A stretch of DNA of 64,000 bases. It comes from Raphanus sativus. Its lineage: Eukaryota; Streptophyta; Magnoliopsida; Brassicales; Brassicaceae. The stretch covers positions 744,001 through 808,000 of the forward strand of contig NC_079514.1 in NCBI RefSeq assembly GCF_000801105.2. Reading direction: 5' to 3'. A program made the translations under genes and the position numbers. Shown here in pieces: positions 1 through 12,234 of this stretch (position 1 is its first letter; every line of letters starts with the position of its first letter). The notes under the pieces were generated by a model. That model saw only the letters and a list, made by a program, of their open reading frames with translations. It had not been told where the DNA came from and ran no database searches.

Positions 1-1100
1 TTTCTCAGAATTATGCTGCGAACAAAATCAAACAGGAATTAACGAAGATTGTTCCAATGATCATAAGCTCAATTCAGAGCGCAAGATAAAAGTTCAAAGA
101 CAAACGTCAAACAGAAACCGATTACAGTGAACGATGAGAGGAGGAGCGTGAAGGAAAAATCAATTTCTGTATCCAGACACCATTAAAATCGACAAACCAG
201 AAGCTCATTTCGCTATATCAAGTTTACACCGATCCGAAGATTGCAAGCCACCATTGCAAATTATATGAAAATTTTCATATTAAACAACCTGTTCTTGGGA
301 AGATACTTAGGGTTCAAAATTGACGTGCGGGATGTGATGTAATTTTTATTGCTGTCTTTGGTTCACATGGTTAACTGATTTTTTTTTTTTAATTTGTTTG
401 GTATCATCTGGAACAGATTTTTTGGATGTTATATTCAGCCGCTTGAAGTGTAGTAAATGCCTTAAGAGCGTTGTAGGATTATAATTTGTTATGGATTATA
501 CTGGATGTTTCTTTGGTTTGATGTTTATTAATTTTTTGGGCTAGTCTGCGTTGTTGAAGTTTTGTTACAGGCATTTTTTGTCTAAAATGTGTGGTTAATT
601 AACCAAAAGCGGGAGTGTGGAAAAGACAATTATGTTGAAAAGTTGGTTCTGTTTTATTATAGTTTTAGACTTTTAATAAACCATACCAAACTACATAAGA
701 GAAAATATTTTGAAATAAAAACAACGTTAATACATAATCTATAATATAATGCCTGGAAGATGCGTGCTTGGTATTGGCTAGGCGAAGAAGCAAATCATGA
801 TCACCGAACCTGACATTCTTCAGGAACAGGATATTAGCACATCTAGACTGGTTGAATCACTGAACCGGATTTTCAGAAGTGAGTCTGAAAGCCTGAAGTT
901 CTGGCTGCACCGGTGAACCAGTCTGGAGACGGTCCTACCGAATGTGAAAAGAGATCTTTATCAAAGAGCACTATGAAAAAACAAAAATAGGTTCAATGAA
1001 GATCTAATTCTATATAAAAGTTTCATCCTTATGAAGATCATTACCGGAATTATAAAAAATACTATGAGCATGAGAAAAAAAAGGTTCAACTCACCAAGAA
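1..1100. other. Left edge, no gene recognised
   Basis: AT-rich sequence with no open frame longer than about 60 codons and no recognisable protein on either strand. It lies downstream of the truncated methionine aminopeptidase remnant, where the remaining exons of that gene would be expected, but none of its conserved metal-binding exons can be seen. Confidence 0.5.
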
Positions 1101-1189
1101 TCAGCTTCCCAGAATCAGAGTAATTGCACATGGATAGTGGATGAGCAGTGACCAGTCTTCAAACCACCAAGAAAAACAGATGAAGTTGC

Positions 1190-1335
1190 CATGATTGGGG
1201 ATTTTTTTTGTTTTCTTGAGCAAAGACTCTATTCCATTCAGAGTCTTTGCTATCCACCTTGACCATCTTTGTCTCATATGTTTCTTCTTCCTCAAGCTTC
1301 CATTCTCTTAATTGCTCTGCTCGTCCTACGAACTG
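1190..1335 (-). other. Unidentified coding-like sequence fused to the MAP2 remnant
   Basis: Directly after the MAP2 homology ends, the minus strand keeps an open acidic, charged frame of about 45 codons (it includes EEEETYETKMVKVDSKDSEW) until a stop in a stretch rich in Leu and Phe. It does not match the MAP2 continuation. I do not recognise the source gene. It looks like a fusion at a breakpoint, as gene-capturing transposons or illegitimate repair can produce. Confidence 0.35.
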
Positions 1336-2292
1336 GAACCTATCACAGTATCCTCAAGTGTCTCGCATTTGTCGGTCATCAACATTCCAGGCTTCACTAT
1401 GCTTCTTACATATTTTCTACCTGAAAAATTAGCAAATAAATAAATAAATAAAAAATGCGAGACAAAAAAAAACAATAATCTATGGTCATTTGATCTGTTA
1501 AAAGAAAGTCAACCTGGCGATGAACTTCGGCAGCCTGGCGTACAGAGTTGTATATAGGCTTCTCCAAACGCTCCAACTCTCTCTTCTCTTCAGATGTTGT
1601 TCTCCACAAACTGCTACATCGCTCAGATCAATACCATAGTGTCATGACAACAAAAAGACTCTTAACAGATGAAAAAAGACAAAAGCTATATGAAACTTAC
1701 TCATCCTTGTACTGTTGGATTTCACCTTCAGGAAACTCTCCAGATGGAAAAAGCTTAACGACAGGGATTGTAGGTGGATCAGTCTGTTGAGGCTTCTTCC
1801 TGCAAACATAACCGAAACCATCACTAAAGCAAACACCAAACCAAGTAAACTGAAAGAAAAAGACAAAACAAAACAATGTCTTACTTGCTTTTACTCTTTT
1901 TTTTCTTCTTCTTCTTCGTTGATGTCTCACCTTAAAACAACAAAAGAAACATGCAATATATTAATCAACCTAAGAACAATGAATCAATCTGAAACAAAGA
2001 GATATCTAACGGATCCTTTTTTATCCTAATGGGTACATGAAACAGAGTCAGCAAAAAAAAGCTCAAAACTACATGATCAAAACAGAACACAAAGAGTAAA
2101 GTATTCACCTTTGCTTCCATCTTCTTCTGCGTCTTCTTCGTTCTCTTCTACTGCATCCTCTGTAATCTCAAGCTTCTTCGAAAGCTCCGACTCTAATTGT
2201 TCCTCCTCTTTCCCTTTGGAGGAGGAGGAGGACTCAGCGCCACCATTCTCCATAACGGGAGCAACAACGACTTCAGGGCTTTCGCTCGCCAT
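1335..2292 (-). pseudogene. MAP2B: Methionine aminopeptidase 2 (MAP2B-like), 5' remnant
   Basis: MAP2 removes the initiator Met from nascent proteins in the cytosol. On the minus strand I can read exons 1 to 5: 2292-2109, 1930-1885, 1799-1701, 1610-1514 and one starting at 1420. Exon 1 begins [12 protein letters not shown] and is acidic. Exon 2 gives the lysine-rich run and exon 3 contains TDPPTIPVV and [16 protein letters not shown]. Exon 4 contains [20 protein letters not shown] and exon 5 [11 protein letters not shown] and CETLEDTV. Exons 1 to 4 splice in phase with normal GT-AG sites. Exon 5 has lost one base next to its acceptor, so the reading frame breaks, and homology stops near 1335. 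The catalytic pita-bread domain with its five metal ligands is absent. This is a truncated pseudogene; from memory the exon sequences match Arabidopsis MAP2B more closely than MAP2A. Confidence 0.88.
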
Positions 2293-2849
2293 CTTTAATC
2301 GATTCGTCGTACAACGAATAAGAGGATCGGAGAAAGCTTATTGTATTCGAAGAGCCCTTTTTATAGTTGAAGAAACCGCCTTGGAATTGGATGATATCAT
2401 TGTATGAGACGTCGTGCTTGATTCTCGTCGGTGGAGTTAAGACATCTCTTAAAGCCAATGAATGAAGACAACTCATAACGTCTGGGGTTAAGTACCAAAT
2501 ACGAAACGATGGCTGCTTGATCTCGAGGACGATTTGGATGCTCGATTTGATCACAATTGTTGCTAGAGCTCATTCATCGCAGAGAACGGCTAACCCTAAT
2601 TCCTGAAGAAGAAAGTTCAAAATGGACACATAAAAAGTCAAAACATCATGAAGCCCAAGCCCATACGCAAAGCCCGCAATAGTTAGAAACATCAGTTAAA
2701 TAAAACTGTGCGTTTTAGTGAAAAGGACACGTGTCTTCTATATGGGGAGTGAACTCCGGCATTATACTTATAATATGGTCGGACCCGTTTGGTCGCATAT
2801 GGACGCATAATGCGGTCCTACACCTTTTTGTTCAAAGATGAACTTTGAT

Positions 2850-5330
2850 CTTATAGCTTATCTTTATGATAGCTTATTCATTCATACCACAGCTTGGTTG
2901 GTTCATGCTGAGAATTTTGACCAACCATAAGTATTACCAAATTTGGCTAATTTGTGGTGATGGTCTATAACCTTTCCAAGGTTTGATGAATAACCATTTA
3001 ACCTTATCTTAGGCTGGTTAGTATAACACAAGGTTTTTAAAATTCCTCTATGGACTGATTTGAATTGTTCTTATAGAACCTTTTTCATTTGCTTACATGT
3101 AGCAATTTAATTCAGTCCATGGACAGCTTTAGGAAAATGCTGTTCATGAGGACTTCTTTTCTCATCTTATGATTCTGAGCTCAGTACATTTTGGTAAACC
3201 TTTTAGGTACCAATATTATTATCATCCAGTGAGTCATATATAACATACTACATCTTTTGAATTTCTTCCAGACATTATATGTAGTGACATATGTAGTAGT
3301 ATCCACCACTTTGGATTATATAGACCTCCTTTGGTCTGTCTCACGATTTATCCTTCTTTCAGGATTTATCTATTCACTGGGCATCATATGGCGTTTACAT
3401 ATTCATGGCCAATTCAATACGCCTTTATCTGTCACTTTTAGAAACCCCACGTTTCTTTCTTTCTTTATTCATTATTATGAGTACTCTTGCGTGGGTTCAT
3501 GATCCTCGATTCATTATTCATGTGCTACATATTCGCGCTTTTTCTATGAATGTATTGTGTCGACACATTTATATATATATATGGTTTCCTTCCATTTCCA
3601 GACATCAAATAATTAATTGAGATCTCATCATAGTCAATGGGTATGCCCTCGGTACCAAGAGGCTCAGCGTCCCGAACCACATTAGTAGGCACCTCAGCCA
3701 TAGCCATCCCGGGCTTGTCTGGAAAATATATGACCTCGGTTTCTTTTGCACCTTTCTTTGATTTCCGAGGTTCCTTTTGGAACATATATTTGGTCTTATA
3801 TTAGACTCTGTAGCAACTTGGTTGTGTCTTTAAGACATCAAAACCGTGTGGTGCTAAGCTGGGATGACATAGTCATTCTTTCTCGGGTCAATGTGTCTGG
3901 CATTTTATTTTGCTATCATTGTAGCATATGGACGTCTATAAATCTTTCTCTAGTCCGAGGATCTTTGCCAAGACAATGATGGTTGATACCATTCTTTACC
4001 AGCTTACTACTTCTCCTTTCAAATGTTGGATATTGGGATTCATAAACTCTATGTAATCCTTGTTCCTTGGCCTATGATTAAATCACCCATTTTGGCTCAA
4101 GGTTTCTTTTAAACTTATGGAGAAAGTATATTCATAATATATATCCAACATATATATTCCCAATCCTCCTTATGAGATTCTATGATCTTTAGATGGCACA
4201 TATATTTGTGGTGGATTCATTCATAATATCTTAATTTGATATATGTCTGGACTCATGACCCGTATTAGTCTGAGGTGGGAATATTTATTATCACTTATAT
4301 GGCCTGATATAATATCTATGGCCTGATGCAAGTTAATCTTTTATAACTCATGATGTCCCCAAGCATATGGACTTTTAGATTTTGAACCTTATAGGTAATG
4401 GTCATAATATCATAAATTCAACCAATATGTAATATGGTTGTGGACCATGTTTCACGGATTTTAGTATGGTCATGTATCATGGGATTTTACCTCTCCCCCT
4501 CATGAACATACTCTAATTCGTAGTGCTTGGGACAATAAATTCCCTTGTGCATAGATATAAATTGCACAAACGTGAGATCTTATGGGATAGCTTTTGTGCC
4601 CTTTTAAATCTCTGCATCATAATTCAGATGGCTAAGTATGGAAATGCCATCTAAGTGATAATTTTCGTGGGTCAATCAAACATGATTATGATTGCCCTGG
4701 CTATTTGCCTATTATCATATTGATCGTTAGATCAATAGAGAATGTAGTCTCGACCACTTAGGCGATTTTAATTTAGGTACTCTTATTCTCTTTTGCCCAT
4801 TGTTGGAAACCATATTTTCTTCTTAATTCAATGGGTCTTACAGGGTGAATATAATGCCTTTTAGGCAATGCCTTGGTCGGACTTCTTTTCCTTTCTTTCA
4901 AGGAATGTCCAGTTGAGTTCAAGAGTAAAGCCTGGATAGCCGAGCATGTCGTGCCATATGTTAAAGGCTTCTCTGAACTCTTTGGAAAGTGATTTGGGGT
5001 ATTAACCCACAATCATATTTATCTTGGCTCAAAGAAGGCCTATAGATATAGTAGGCATAGTCTCTAGGACTTTCCTTTGGCCTTGGGCATTTTCATAAAT
5101 CATAAGGAATCCTTTCTTTCCTTTGCCCATAGTTTCAATATGTAGACTATTCATATGAATGTCTTTGAAACTTTGATAAATTCCACTTTGATTTATGTGG
5201 AATGTAATGCATCAGAGATTTTTAGATGTGTGCCTTTAAGCATCATGAGGTTGGACTAGCCATGACCTTGAATAAAATATCTTTTGTCTCTTAATGTAAT
5301 GTGGCTTGGTCCACTATAGAGAACAAAGAC
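2850..5330 (-). mobile_element. Decayed Ty1/copia retrotransposon (pol region)
   Basis: Broken pol coding pieces appear on the minus strand in the expected order. Around 4990-4800 there is NSTGHSLKERK, typical of the segment before the integrase core in plant copia elements. Near 4170-4140 there is GGLGIYVGY, matching the conserved RRLGIYVGYE stretch. Around 3700-3590 the frame has PIDYDEISINYLMSG, like the linker before the reverse transcriptase. Stops and frameshifts separate the pieces, and no complete integrase or RT frame remains. I could not find paired LTRs, so the ends are approximate. It is an old, inactive insertion between the MAP2 remnant and the Helitron-rich patch. Confidence 0.7.
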
Positions 5331-5366
5331 AAAGTAAAAATGGTGTCGAAATCTAATTGGCCTCTT

Positions 5367-5396
5367 CTAGGGGCGGAGCCCCGCGCAAGCGCGGGG
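5367..5396 (-). mobile_element. Probable Helitron 3' terminus (minus strand)
   Basis: Read on the minus strand, a GC-rich perfect hairpin (CCCCGCGC, loop TT, GCGCGGGG; 5379-5396) is followed after about 8 bases by CTAG. This is the standard Helitron 3' layout. The base after CTAG on that strand is A instead of the usual T, so the exact end is uncertain. The matching 5' TC end, which should lie to the right, was not identified. Confidence 0.5.
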
Positions 5397-6638
5397 TCGT
5401 TGACTTTGTGGTTCATCTATCTTATTGAGTTTAGTTCAATTGATGAATATGTGCATGTTTGTTTGTGTTTTCTGAAAGGGTAATAATAAAGGACATATGA
5501 TCGTTATTCGTTTTGTGCTGCTTAGTTAGTGAGTTAATGTTTTGGGTATTTCGATTGTGAAGTGTTTATAATGTCTTAAAAGTTTAATAATAGAAGTAAT
5601 TGTCAAAATGGTTTGATAAAGGAGTTAGATAACATACCAGTTGTTAGTGGTAGGCGTCTCTCTGTTGACGATGTTGGCTATTGTGTAAGTCCCGCCGACG
5701 TGTCTGTTTATATCTAAAATCTTAAGGTCCTTGGGTGTTGGTGACTCTAGAGATTGACACAACCCGCGCAAGCGCAGATTCATGTGCGTTGTATATGCTT
5801 TTAATTGTGAATTCTAATAATATTGGATTTTCTATTTCTGCTTTTCACTATAGTTGCGCAAACTTTCATTATGTGTTTTTTTTGAAAAGGGGCTTTCATT
5901 TATGTATTTTTTATTTCATCGTTGAAGTTATTGATTTTTGTATTTGGTTTGCATCCAAACTATATTTTAGTCATCGAGATTTTAGTCTTGTAAACAAAAG
6001 ATTTAGCATTCTCCCACTTAGAGAAAGTATAACTTGTCTTATTTATCTATCACACAAATTTAAGAACCCTCTTGTAAAATCTTTTTCCCAAATAAATTTT
6101 GGTGTAAGGCTTTCTCTTGTGTACAACAAAAAAAAATGCGTCTCTAATGCAGACCATGAGTGGTTTGAACTGAAAGTTTTGACTGGGGATGAACAACAAC
6201 TTTGGAATTCCTTGGGTTTTCTATTAAAGTTGGCAAACCACTGTGTACCACAAGAATTAAAGTTAGCAGCAAGAACTAAATATAGTCACTTGGATAAACA
6301 TTAGAGTCTAGAGAGTCATCAAATTAAATTTGCAAATGAAAACAAAACCACACGAAGGCAAAAACCAGAAAACGCATGAGATTTTGAGTTTCTCAAGATG
6401 ATATCTGTCGTTTTATCTGATTGGGCCTCTAGCAATATTATATTTCACAACTATGAAAATGTGTTAACTAAAAAGTATAATTATACAATGAATTAAAACC
6501 GAAATCAAAAATGCATTGATGAACAATGATGTAATTTTCAGAGCAACAACCAAAAAGAGTTGGGTTTAGCGATTAAATTTATTCCTGAATTTTCATCATT
6601 TTGATTCTAAGACTTTCAGTATTCACATTGCAGAAAAA
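5397..6638. other. Transposon-derived spacer
   Basis: AT-rich sequence, probably the body of the Helitrons whose ends flank it. A second, imperfect copy of the GCGCAAGCGC motif occurs near 5763. One open frame (5735-6304, plus strand) lacks recognisable domains, is rich in Phe and Ser, and looks accidental. No gene is supported here. Confidence 0.4.
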
Positions 6639-6929
6639 ATGGAACTAAAACCTAATCCTCATCATCACTCTCATCCTCATCATCTCTCATCACCAATGTA
6701 TAGCTTTCTTCAATGCAGCCTCCTTTCTCTTCTCCCTCCTATATTCTTATTTTCCGCCATTCTCGTTCTCAGACTCTACCCAGCTTCATTATCCACCACA
6801 GAAGCCCAATTATCCTCATCGAATCACTCCTCCGTCACAGCAGACGACAATGCTGATCAATCCGTCGAGTCATCAGCCTCTCTATTGTGTCCTCTTTTCA
6901 GCGGTGGTGTCTTAGATCGTGAAAGGTAA
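6639..6929 (+). CDS. Unrecognised short membrane-anchored ORF or first exon
   Basis: A 96-codon frame starts MELKPNPHHHSHPHHL, runs into a strongly hydrophobic segment (about residues 23-48, with SLLPPIFLFSAILVLRLYP), and continues Ser-rich to the end. The layout resembles the N-terminus of a plant type II membrane protein such as a Golgi enzyme, with one anchor and a Ser-rich stem. A splice-donor-like GTAACT lies just before the stop, so this may be a first exon whose partner exons are absent. It lies in Helitron-rich DNA and could be a captured fragment. I do not recognise the family. Confidence 0.3.
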   Translation: MELKPNPHHHSHPHHLSSPMYSFLQCSLLSLLPPIFLFSAILVLRLYPASLSTTEAQLSSSNHSSVTADDNADQSVESSASLLCPLFSGGVLDRER

Positions 6930-6979
6930 CTTAGAGTAAGAGCTGATGATGATAAAATTTGAGGAGCCTTGCTCTTAAC

Positions 6980-7559
6980 CTATAACCGGGATCTTCCTAC
7001 CTGGTTGAGCAAGAGTTGTGTTTGAACAAAAAAAACTTTGCAAGTTAGAGATGATTCAGTGATGGGTTTCAATTTTTTTTGAATAAAGAATTTTTCTTTT
7101 TTCTTCTTCACCTTTTTGACGCTATGCAAGCTATCATTCAACCGCTTTTCAAGAGAAATAAGTTCCCAAAAACTCATACCTTCAAGCTCCTTACCCTTGA
7201 GTCTCCTGAAAACAATGAACCAGGAAATGAAAGGCCGACGCTTTAACACAAGATCAAACACAAGTATCTTACTCAACTGCAAGCCGTAATCTCTCAAGTT
7301 CGCTCCTCAAAGATTCATCTGTCCGCACCTGCAATAACAGAGTTCATGTGAGTAAAAGGGATAACAAACGTTTATGGTAGAAAGGATCACTAATTATAGA
7401 TAATAGAAACACACACCACATCACCATTATCTTGAGAAGAACAAAGTAGAAGTTGTTGTTCATCCGGAGCATTACTGTATCCGTCCTACTCTCAATTCGC
7501 TCATATTTATAGATTTGAGACGAAGGAAACGGAGACGTCGACATGGAATCTCGATCCAA
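6980..7559 (-). pseudogene. MADS-box K-domain gene remnant
   Basis: K-box exons of a type II (MIKC) MADS-box transcription factor can be read on the minus strand. Near 7329-7276 there is RTDESLRSELERLRLAVE, near 7205-7115 RLKGKELEGMSFWELISLEK followed by RLNDSLHSVK, and near 7020-7000 TQLLLNQ followed by a GT donor. A possible upstream exon lies at 7559-7420 (QIYKYERIESRTDTV). The donor after the first K exon has lost its GT, and no MADS DNA-binding domain is visible. The K box makes coiled-coil dimers, so what is left could not bind DNA. My impression is a member near the AGL15/AGL18 clade, but this is not firm. It lies just upstream of a Helitron 3' end and could be cargo. Confidence 0.65.
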
Positions 7560-8115
7560 TGTGAATAAAAATTATGGCAGAATTAAAACAGATACATTGA
7601 ACCACAGGGAAGTTGAAGAGATAACAAATGGGAGGCGAAGTGACAAGGCTCTGAAAATCGGAGACGGCAAGGTTGAGTTCTGGAAGAAAGAACACGGAAG
7701 CCCTAAGCTTGAGACGCTTAAAACGCAGAGTTTTAGTATTTTTATCAGACCAAACACTGTAAACCAAACCCATAATCAATTCGTAGTAAACCGACCGAAT
7801 GTGGGCTCCACCATCATTAAAAAAAAGGCTGACGTGGACATCCTAAGAGTAGAGAAAAGAGCCTCATTATATATATGATTTATTCTATTTTATTGAATTG
7901 AGCAGTGAAAACAATTTATCATATTCCTCTTTAATATAAGCAACATCAAAACAAAACAAAACAAATTGATACACTACTATTACTAACTATTATCAAATAG
8001 AATAGATAAATTATTATTATTTTCAGCATATTTACATCTTCATATATTTGAAAATATTTTATTTAATAAGACCATATCATTGATTTAAAATTCATTAAAA
8101 ATAAAATATAAATAC

Positions 8116-8143
8116 CCGGCGCGTAGCGCCGGAACACCACTAG
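8116..8143 (+). mobile_element. Helitron 3' terminus
   Basis: A hairpin CCGGCGC-GTA-GCGCCGG (8116-8132) is followed 8 bases later by CTAG with a flanking T at 8144. These are the diagnostic 3' features of a Helitron. The preceding 150 bp closely resembles the terminal region of the complete Helitron ending at 15381, so the two belong to one family. The 5' TC end was not identified. The element may reach back over the K-box remnant. Confidence 0.78.
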
Positions 8144-8394
8144 TTACTAATAAATAAAACAACATGGGGAGGTTCTGTACGGACTTGGGTACGGTCAGAT
8201 GCAAAAGGATAGCAAATCCATCTATCGATCGGACACTTAAAGATTCGGGTCGAATAGAACATGATTCCAAATTTCCAATAGCTACATACATACTGACATA
8301 CATCGTTATCTTTGCATATACTAAGGTGGACTGGAATACGAAAAAAATAGAGAGGCTTTAAGAACCCGATATTTTGATTGGGTTTTGGTTTGTG

Positions 8395-8450
8395 AACTAA
8401 CATACTTTGTAAATAATGTCTGATTCTTGGCATACTTTGTAAATAATGCG
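8395..8450. repeat. Short direct repeat upstream of RCE1
   Basis: The 18-bp sequence CATACTTTGTAAATAATG occurs twice, about 30 bp apart, some 450 bp before the RCE1 start codon. A GA-rich run near 8630-8643 lies in the probable 5' UTR. No function is assigned. Confidence 0.5.
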
Positions 8451-8895
8451 CGCGCAAACTACCCAACGAATTGATAGAAGTGTTTACTTAATGGATATCA
8501 CATAGCTAACGGGCCAACATGGGCCTAAATGGAGCGAGTTGTGTAATCAACAAAGACAGCCAGCGAACAGTAACGATTCTTTTTTTTTTCTTAACTCGAG
8601 AGCGTCGACAAAAAAGAGAATCCGGTGGGTGAGAGAGAGAGAGAATTGGCGACCCTTAGATTCAGTCGTAATATCTCTTCCGATCATCTGTGTGTTCTTA
8701 TCGAATTGATAAACTTGTAAGCACCTTCTTCTTCCTCAATTCTCTGATTCCATCTATTATTGTTTTGAAATTTTCTGATAGCTTCTTGAGCTTGTTTTGA
8801 TACCAATCTACTAGTGTTTTAGTATCATCACATATGGAATCAATTGATCTTTGATTTGTGACAGCTGTTGTGTGAGTTAGTTTCTTGAAGAAGCA

Positions 8896-9786
8896 ATGAT
8901 TGGACTGTTTAAAGTAAAGGAGAAGCAAAGGGAACAAGCTCAGAACGCTAGCAGAGGAGGAGGAGCTTCTGTCAAGAAGCAATCTGCCGGTGAACTTCGT
9001 CTCCACAAAGGTCTCTGTCTATATATATATATATGTTTTGATCTTTCTTTCCTAATCGTCTTATCTTTCTTAAGTTTTTAAATCTTTCTCGGTTGTTTTG
9101 ATTGGTGGTGTAGATATATCAGAGTTGAATCTTCCGAGCTCTTGCACGATATCATTTCCCAATGGCAAAGATGATTTGATGAACTTTGAAGTCTCCATTA
9201 AACCCGATGATGGTTACTACCAGTTAAGTCCTGAGTTTTTTTTCCATTTAGAACGGTTCTGAAACTCATTTTTATTTTAAATTTTTTTTTGTCTTATGAA
9301 TGATACAGTAATGGTAAGTTTGTTTTCACCTTCCAAGTCTCTCCTGTCTATCCTCATGAAGCTCCTAAAGTTAAATGCAAAACCAAGGTATGATTATGAA
9401 TAAGCTCCTTCCTTGTAGCTCTCTATCTTTACTTCCTGATTGTTTGCTTTATTAGGTTTATCATCCCAATATCGATTTGGAAGGAAACGTTTGCCTCAAC
9501 ATCTTGCGTGAAGACTGGAAACCTGTTCTCAACATTAACACTGTTATCTATGGACTCTTCCATCTTTTCACGGTAATAAACATTACCACAGGAACCCAAC
9601 TCTGTGTTATTTTGTCTTCTTAAAACTGAGTGTTCTTTATTCCCTCAGGAACCCAACTCTGAAGATCCCTTGAACCATGAAGCTGCGCAGGTTTTAAGGG
9701 ATAACCCAAAGCTCTTTGAGACCAATGTCCGTAGAGCTATGACCGGTGGATATGTTGGTCAAACCTTCTTCCCTCGCTGTATCTAA
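8896..9786 (+). CDS. RCE1: RUB1/NEDD8-conjugating enzyme E2 (Ubc12)
   Basis: This E2 receives RUB/NEDD8 from the AXR1-ECR1 E1 on a catalytic cysteine and transfers it to cullins, which activates SCF and other cullin ligases (auxin and jasmonate signalling among others). There are five coding exons: 8896-9010, 9114-9222, 9309-9387, 9456-9572 and 9649-9786, all with GT-AG sites and matching phases, giving 185 residues. The N-terminus [15 protein letters not shown] is the Ubc12-specific tail that docks on the E1. The UBC fold follows, with YHPNID and the active-site segment [11 protein letters not shown], Cys about residue 114. The C-terminus ends [14 protein letters not shown] probable intron in the 5' UTR runs from about 8717 (GTAAGC) to about 8862. 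Its length fits Arabidopsis RCE1 (184 residues). Intact and very likely functional. Confidence 0.97.
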
Positions 9787-10498
9787 CAAAAAAAGCTCTG
9801 GTTGGTCTTCTTCAAGCAAGAAAGATAAGAACCTGAAAACCACTTTATCCTCCAATGTAATTCCTGTCTCAAAGGACCCTTGTTTGTTTGCTTGCCTTTG
9901 AAAAAACGTTCTCCCTTTCCCTTAGAGACTGAAAGGAAATGAAAACTCAAAAATTGTGGATTTGGTTTTTCGGTTTCAGTTTATAAGTGTGTGGTAATTA
10001 ATGAACAACTGAAAACTCTCAAGATCATTTCAGACCAAACAGAACCGCCATCATAGAACATCCAAGAATCACGTTATAAAATATAAAACTTATTAATCTT
10101 GAAAGAAAAACGTGATAAAATTTATGAGTTATCAAATTTGCAAACAATTTACAAACGCAATAACCTATATTGACCTGAGCATTGAACAGTTTTGAGAAAT
10201 GAGAATAGTTTGGTTGGTTTGGGTCCTTTGGGACTCAATGGGCGCCGCACGATTAATTAGATTAGAGTATTCAACTTAATCAAAGTAGATTAAATTTGTA
10301 CGTGACCACGCCGTACAGATTGATGTTAATATTCGCCACGTGAGTGATTTGATCCAAAGTCACTGACAGATTGGATATTTTTGTATCACCAATTATTGTT
10401 TTTTCTTTTCAATTTCGTGTTCTTTGGGTTTGTGAATATAAATGATAGAACGTGGTCTAAATCAATAACACAAAATAATGCAAAATAATCTATATATA
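9787..10498. other. RCE1 3' flank
   Basis: 3' UTR and intergenic DNA between the RCE1 stop codon and the Helitron starting at 10499. No coding signal or repeat recognised apart from AT-rich tracts. Confidence 0.5.
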
Positions 10499-11005
10499 TA
10501 AAGTTGCCTTCTCTGGCAGCTCCTGCGTCCACGTCAGCAAGGAAGAAGGGGCTTTTTTGGACACGTGTCTTCTCCTTTTTACGTGATTTCTGTGTAATTA
10601 TTGTTTTAATTTTTTTGGCTACTAATGCTTTTTGCTTTTTTGGGCTCTTCGATGGCCCATCTCCTTCTAGGGTTTCTGGTTGTTGCGACCAAGGACTAGC
10701 TCCTCTTCCCAATCTCTTCGTCTCCTAGAAACTCAGATCATCACCTCTGTAACGTCATCCGTTTCTTGCTTCGATCTCATCATTTACTGCTTACCCACTA
10801 TTGATTCCACTCTCTCTAAATTATATATCATCATTATCATCAAGAGAAGCCGCCTAAGACTCTTCACTATAAAATGGTACCTTCTCAGCGATGAATCGAC
10901 AGTTGTACGAAAATTCTGTTCCCGCGCTTAGTGGGGCATTACACAGAGAGACAACAAATTCCGGCTCTCTGATGCCCTGTCTCTATTCGATTCACCGCTG
11001 GTACA

Positions 11006-11114
11006 GCATTTGAAGACCTAACGGATTCTGCTAAGCTGATACCAACTGAGACGTTTCGATTCCGCAGCTACAACAATCTATTGGCACTGGCAAACACCAA
11101 TAAACAACTACCAG
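11006..11114 (+). pseudogene. RPA1-like (DUF223) OB-fold exon inside the Helitron
   Basis: The frame reads AFEDLTDSAKLIPTETFRFR followed by SYNNLLALANTNKQLP and a GT donor. This is the hallmark of plant RPA1-like DUF223 proteins found in and around Helitrons. A weaker match to the preceding part of the same domain lies just upstream (10900-11000), broken by stops. A later piece at about 11567-11632 (FLNATSGNHMCLDTAGKEHY) resembles the next OB-fold segment. RPA70-type proteins bind single-stranded DNA. Here only scattered exons remain, separated by stops, so this is a relic. Confidence 0.7.
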
Positions 11115-12234
11115 GTATGTTTTGGATCTTCTATATCTGACTGCTCAACAAGTCGTCACCGTATTATTCACCCCATTGGACTGGTAAACTTGCAAGATAT
11201 ACCTGGCCAGTTAACTCTATCGTCAATGATGGAACACACGGTTCACATCGTTTCATGCTTACACTACGTATAGAAAGGTACTTTGTGTAGATGGAATTCA
11301 ATTGTAAATGTTTGTTTTTGACTGTATATCTGAACTTAGACTTTATGGATATTAATAAAATTGAATCTACACAGGAACGTGAATGTATGTGTTAGCATGT
11401 TTGATCGTTGGTGGTGAGTTACCTGGAATTAATTTTACTCCACTGCCCTGATTTAAAAAATTTCTATTATATCTTATAGTCGGTTATGAATTCTCTGACT
11501 TGTGATGTGTATCTTGTGTGCTCAAAGAGACGTACCATCATTTCAACTAACTTTCCTTTACACAGGTATTCCTTAATGCAACCTCTGGAAACCACATGTG
11601 CTTGGACACTGCGGGAAAAGAGCACTATGCAAAGTAAGGAACTCACCTAGACATATTAGACATACATTTTGTTCACGCTGATTCTTTTGAATTAACTCAA
11701 CATTTTTTCCTGCAAAATTAAGCCTCTGTTTAGGTTGTTTGGAGTGGCTTAAAGCAGACAGCCTCTTCATCAAAGCTGATTCATGCTTAAAAGATAGAAC
11801 CCCTCACTGTTTATGAGTTAACCAATATGTCCTCACAGCTGATCCTCAGGTGATAGAAAGAGTTATATAAAATATAACTTCCTACCTCTAGGAGTTGCAC
11901 AGTCGAATGTCCACTCTGCTGCTACTTAATATTTTTAAAAGTTTTTGTGAATTGTATAGAGTCTTGCATCTTATTTATTTCCTTTTGCTTTTAGGTTCTT
12001 CTACTTATCTTTTCCTCGGCCTCACTACGAAAACTATAGCCTTGACAGTTGTAAATAATATTTGCCTTTCATGCAGCTCATTATCTGTTGTTGTTGTAAA
12101 GTAACCTTGGTATCTCACCGGTATACGCTTTCCCACAACATCATGATTAGAACCTAAAAACTTATCTCAATCAATTTCCAAATTCGGTGCTGCATAAACA
12201 AATATATAAAAAAAAAAGAAGAAGATCAACTCAC

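Noticed and set aside
5735..6304. A 189-codon open frame
   Set aside because: Long for the region, but Phe/Ser-rich, without a domain, without splice or promoter signals, and inside Helitron-derived DNA. Not convincing as a gene.
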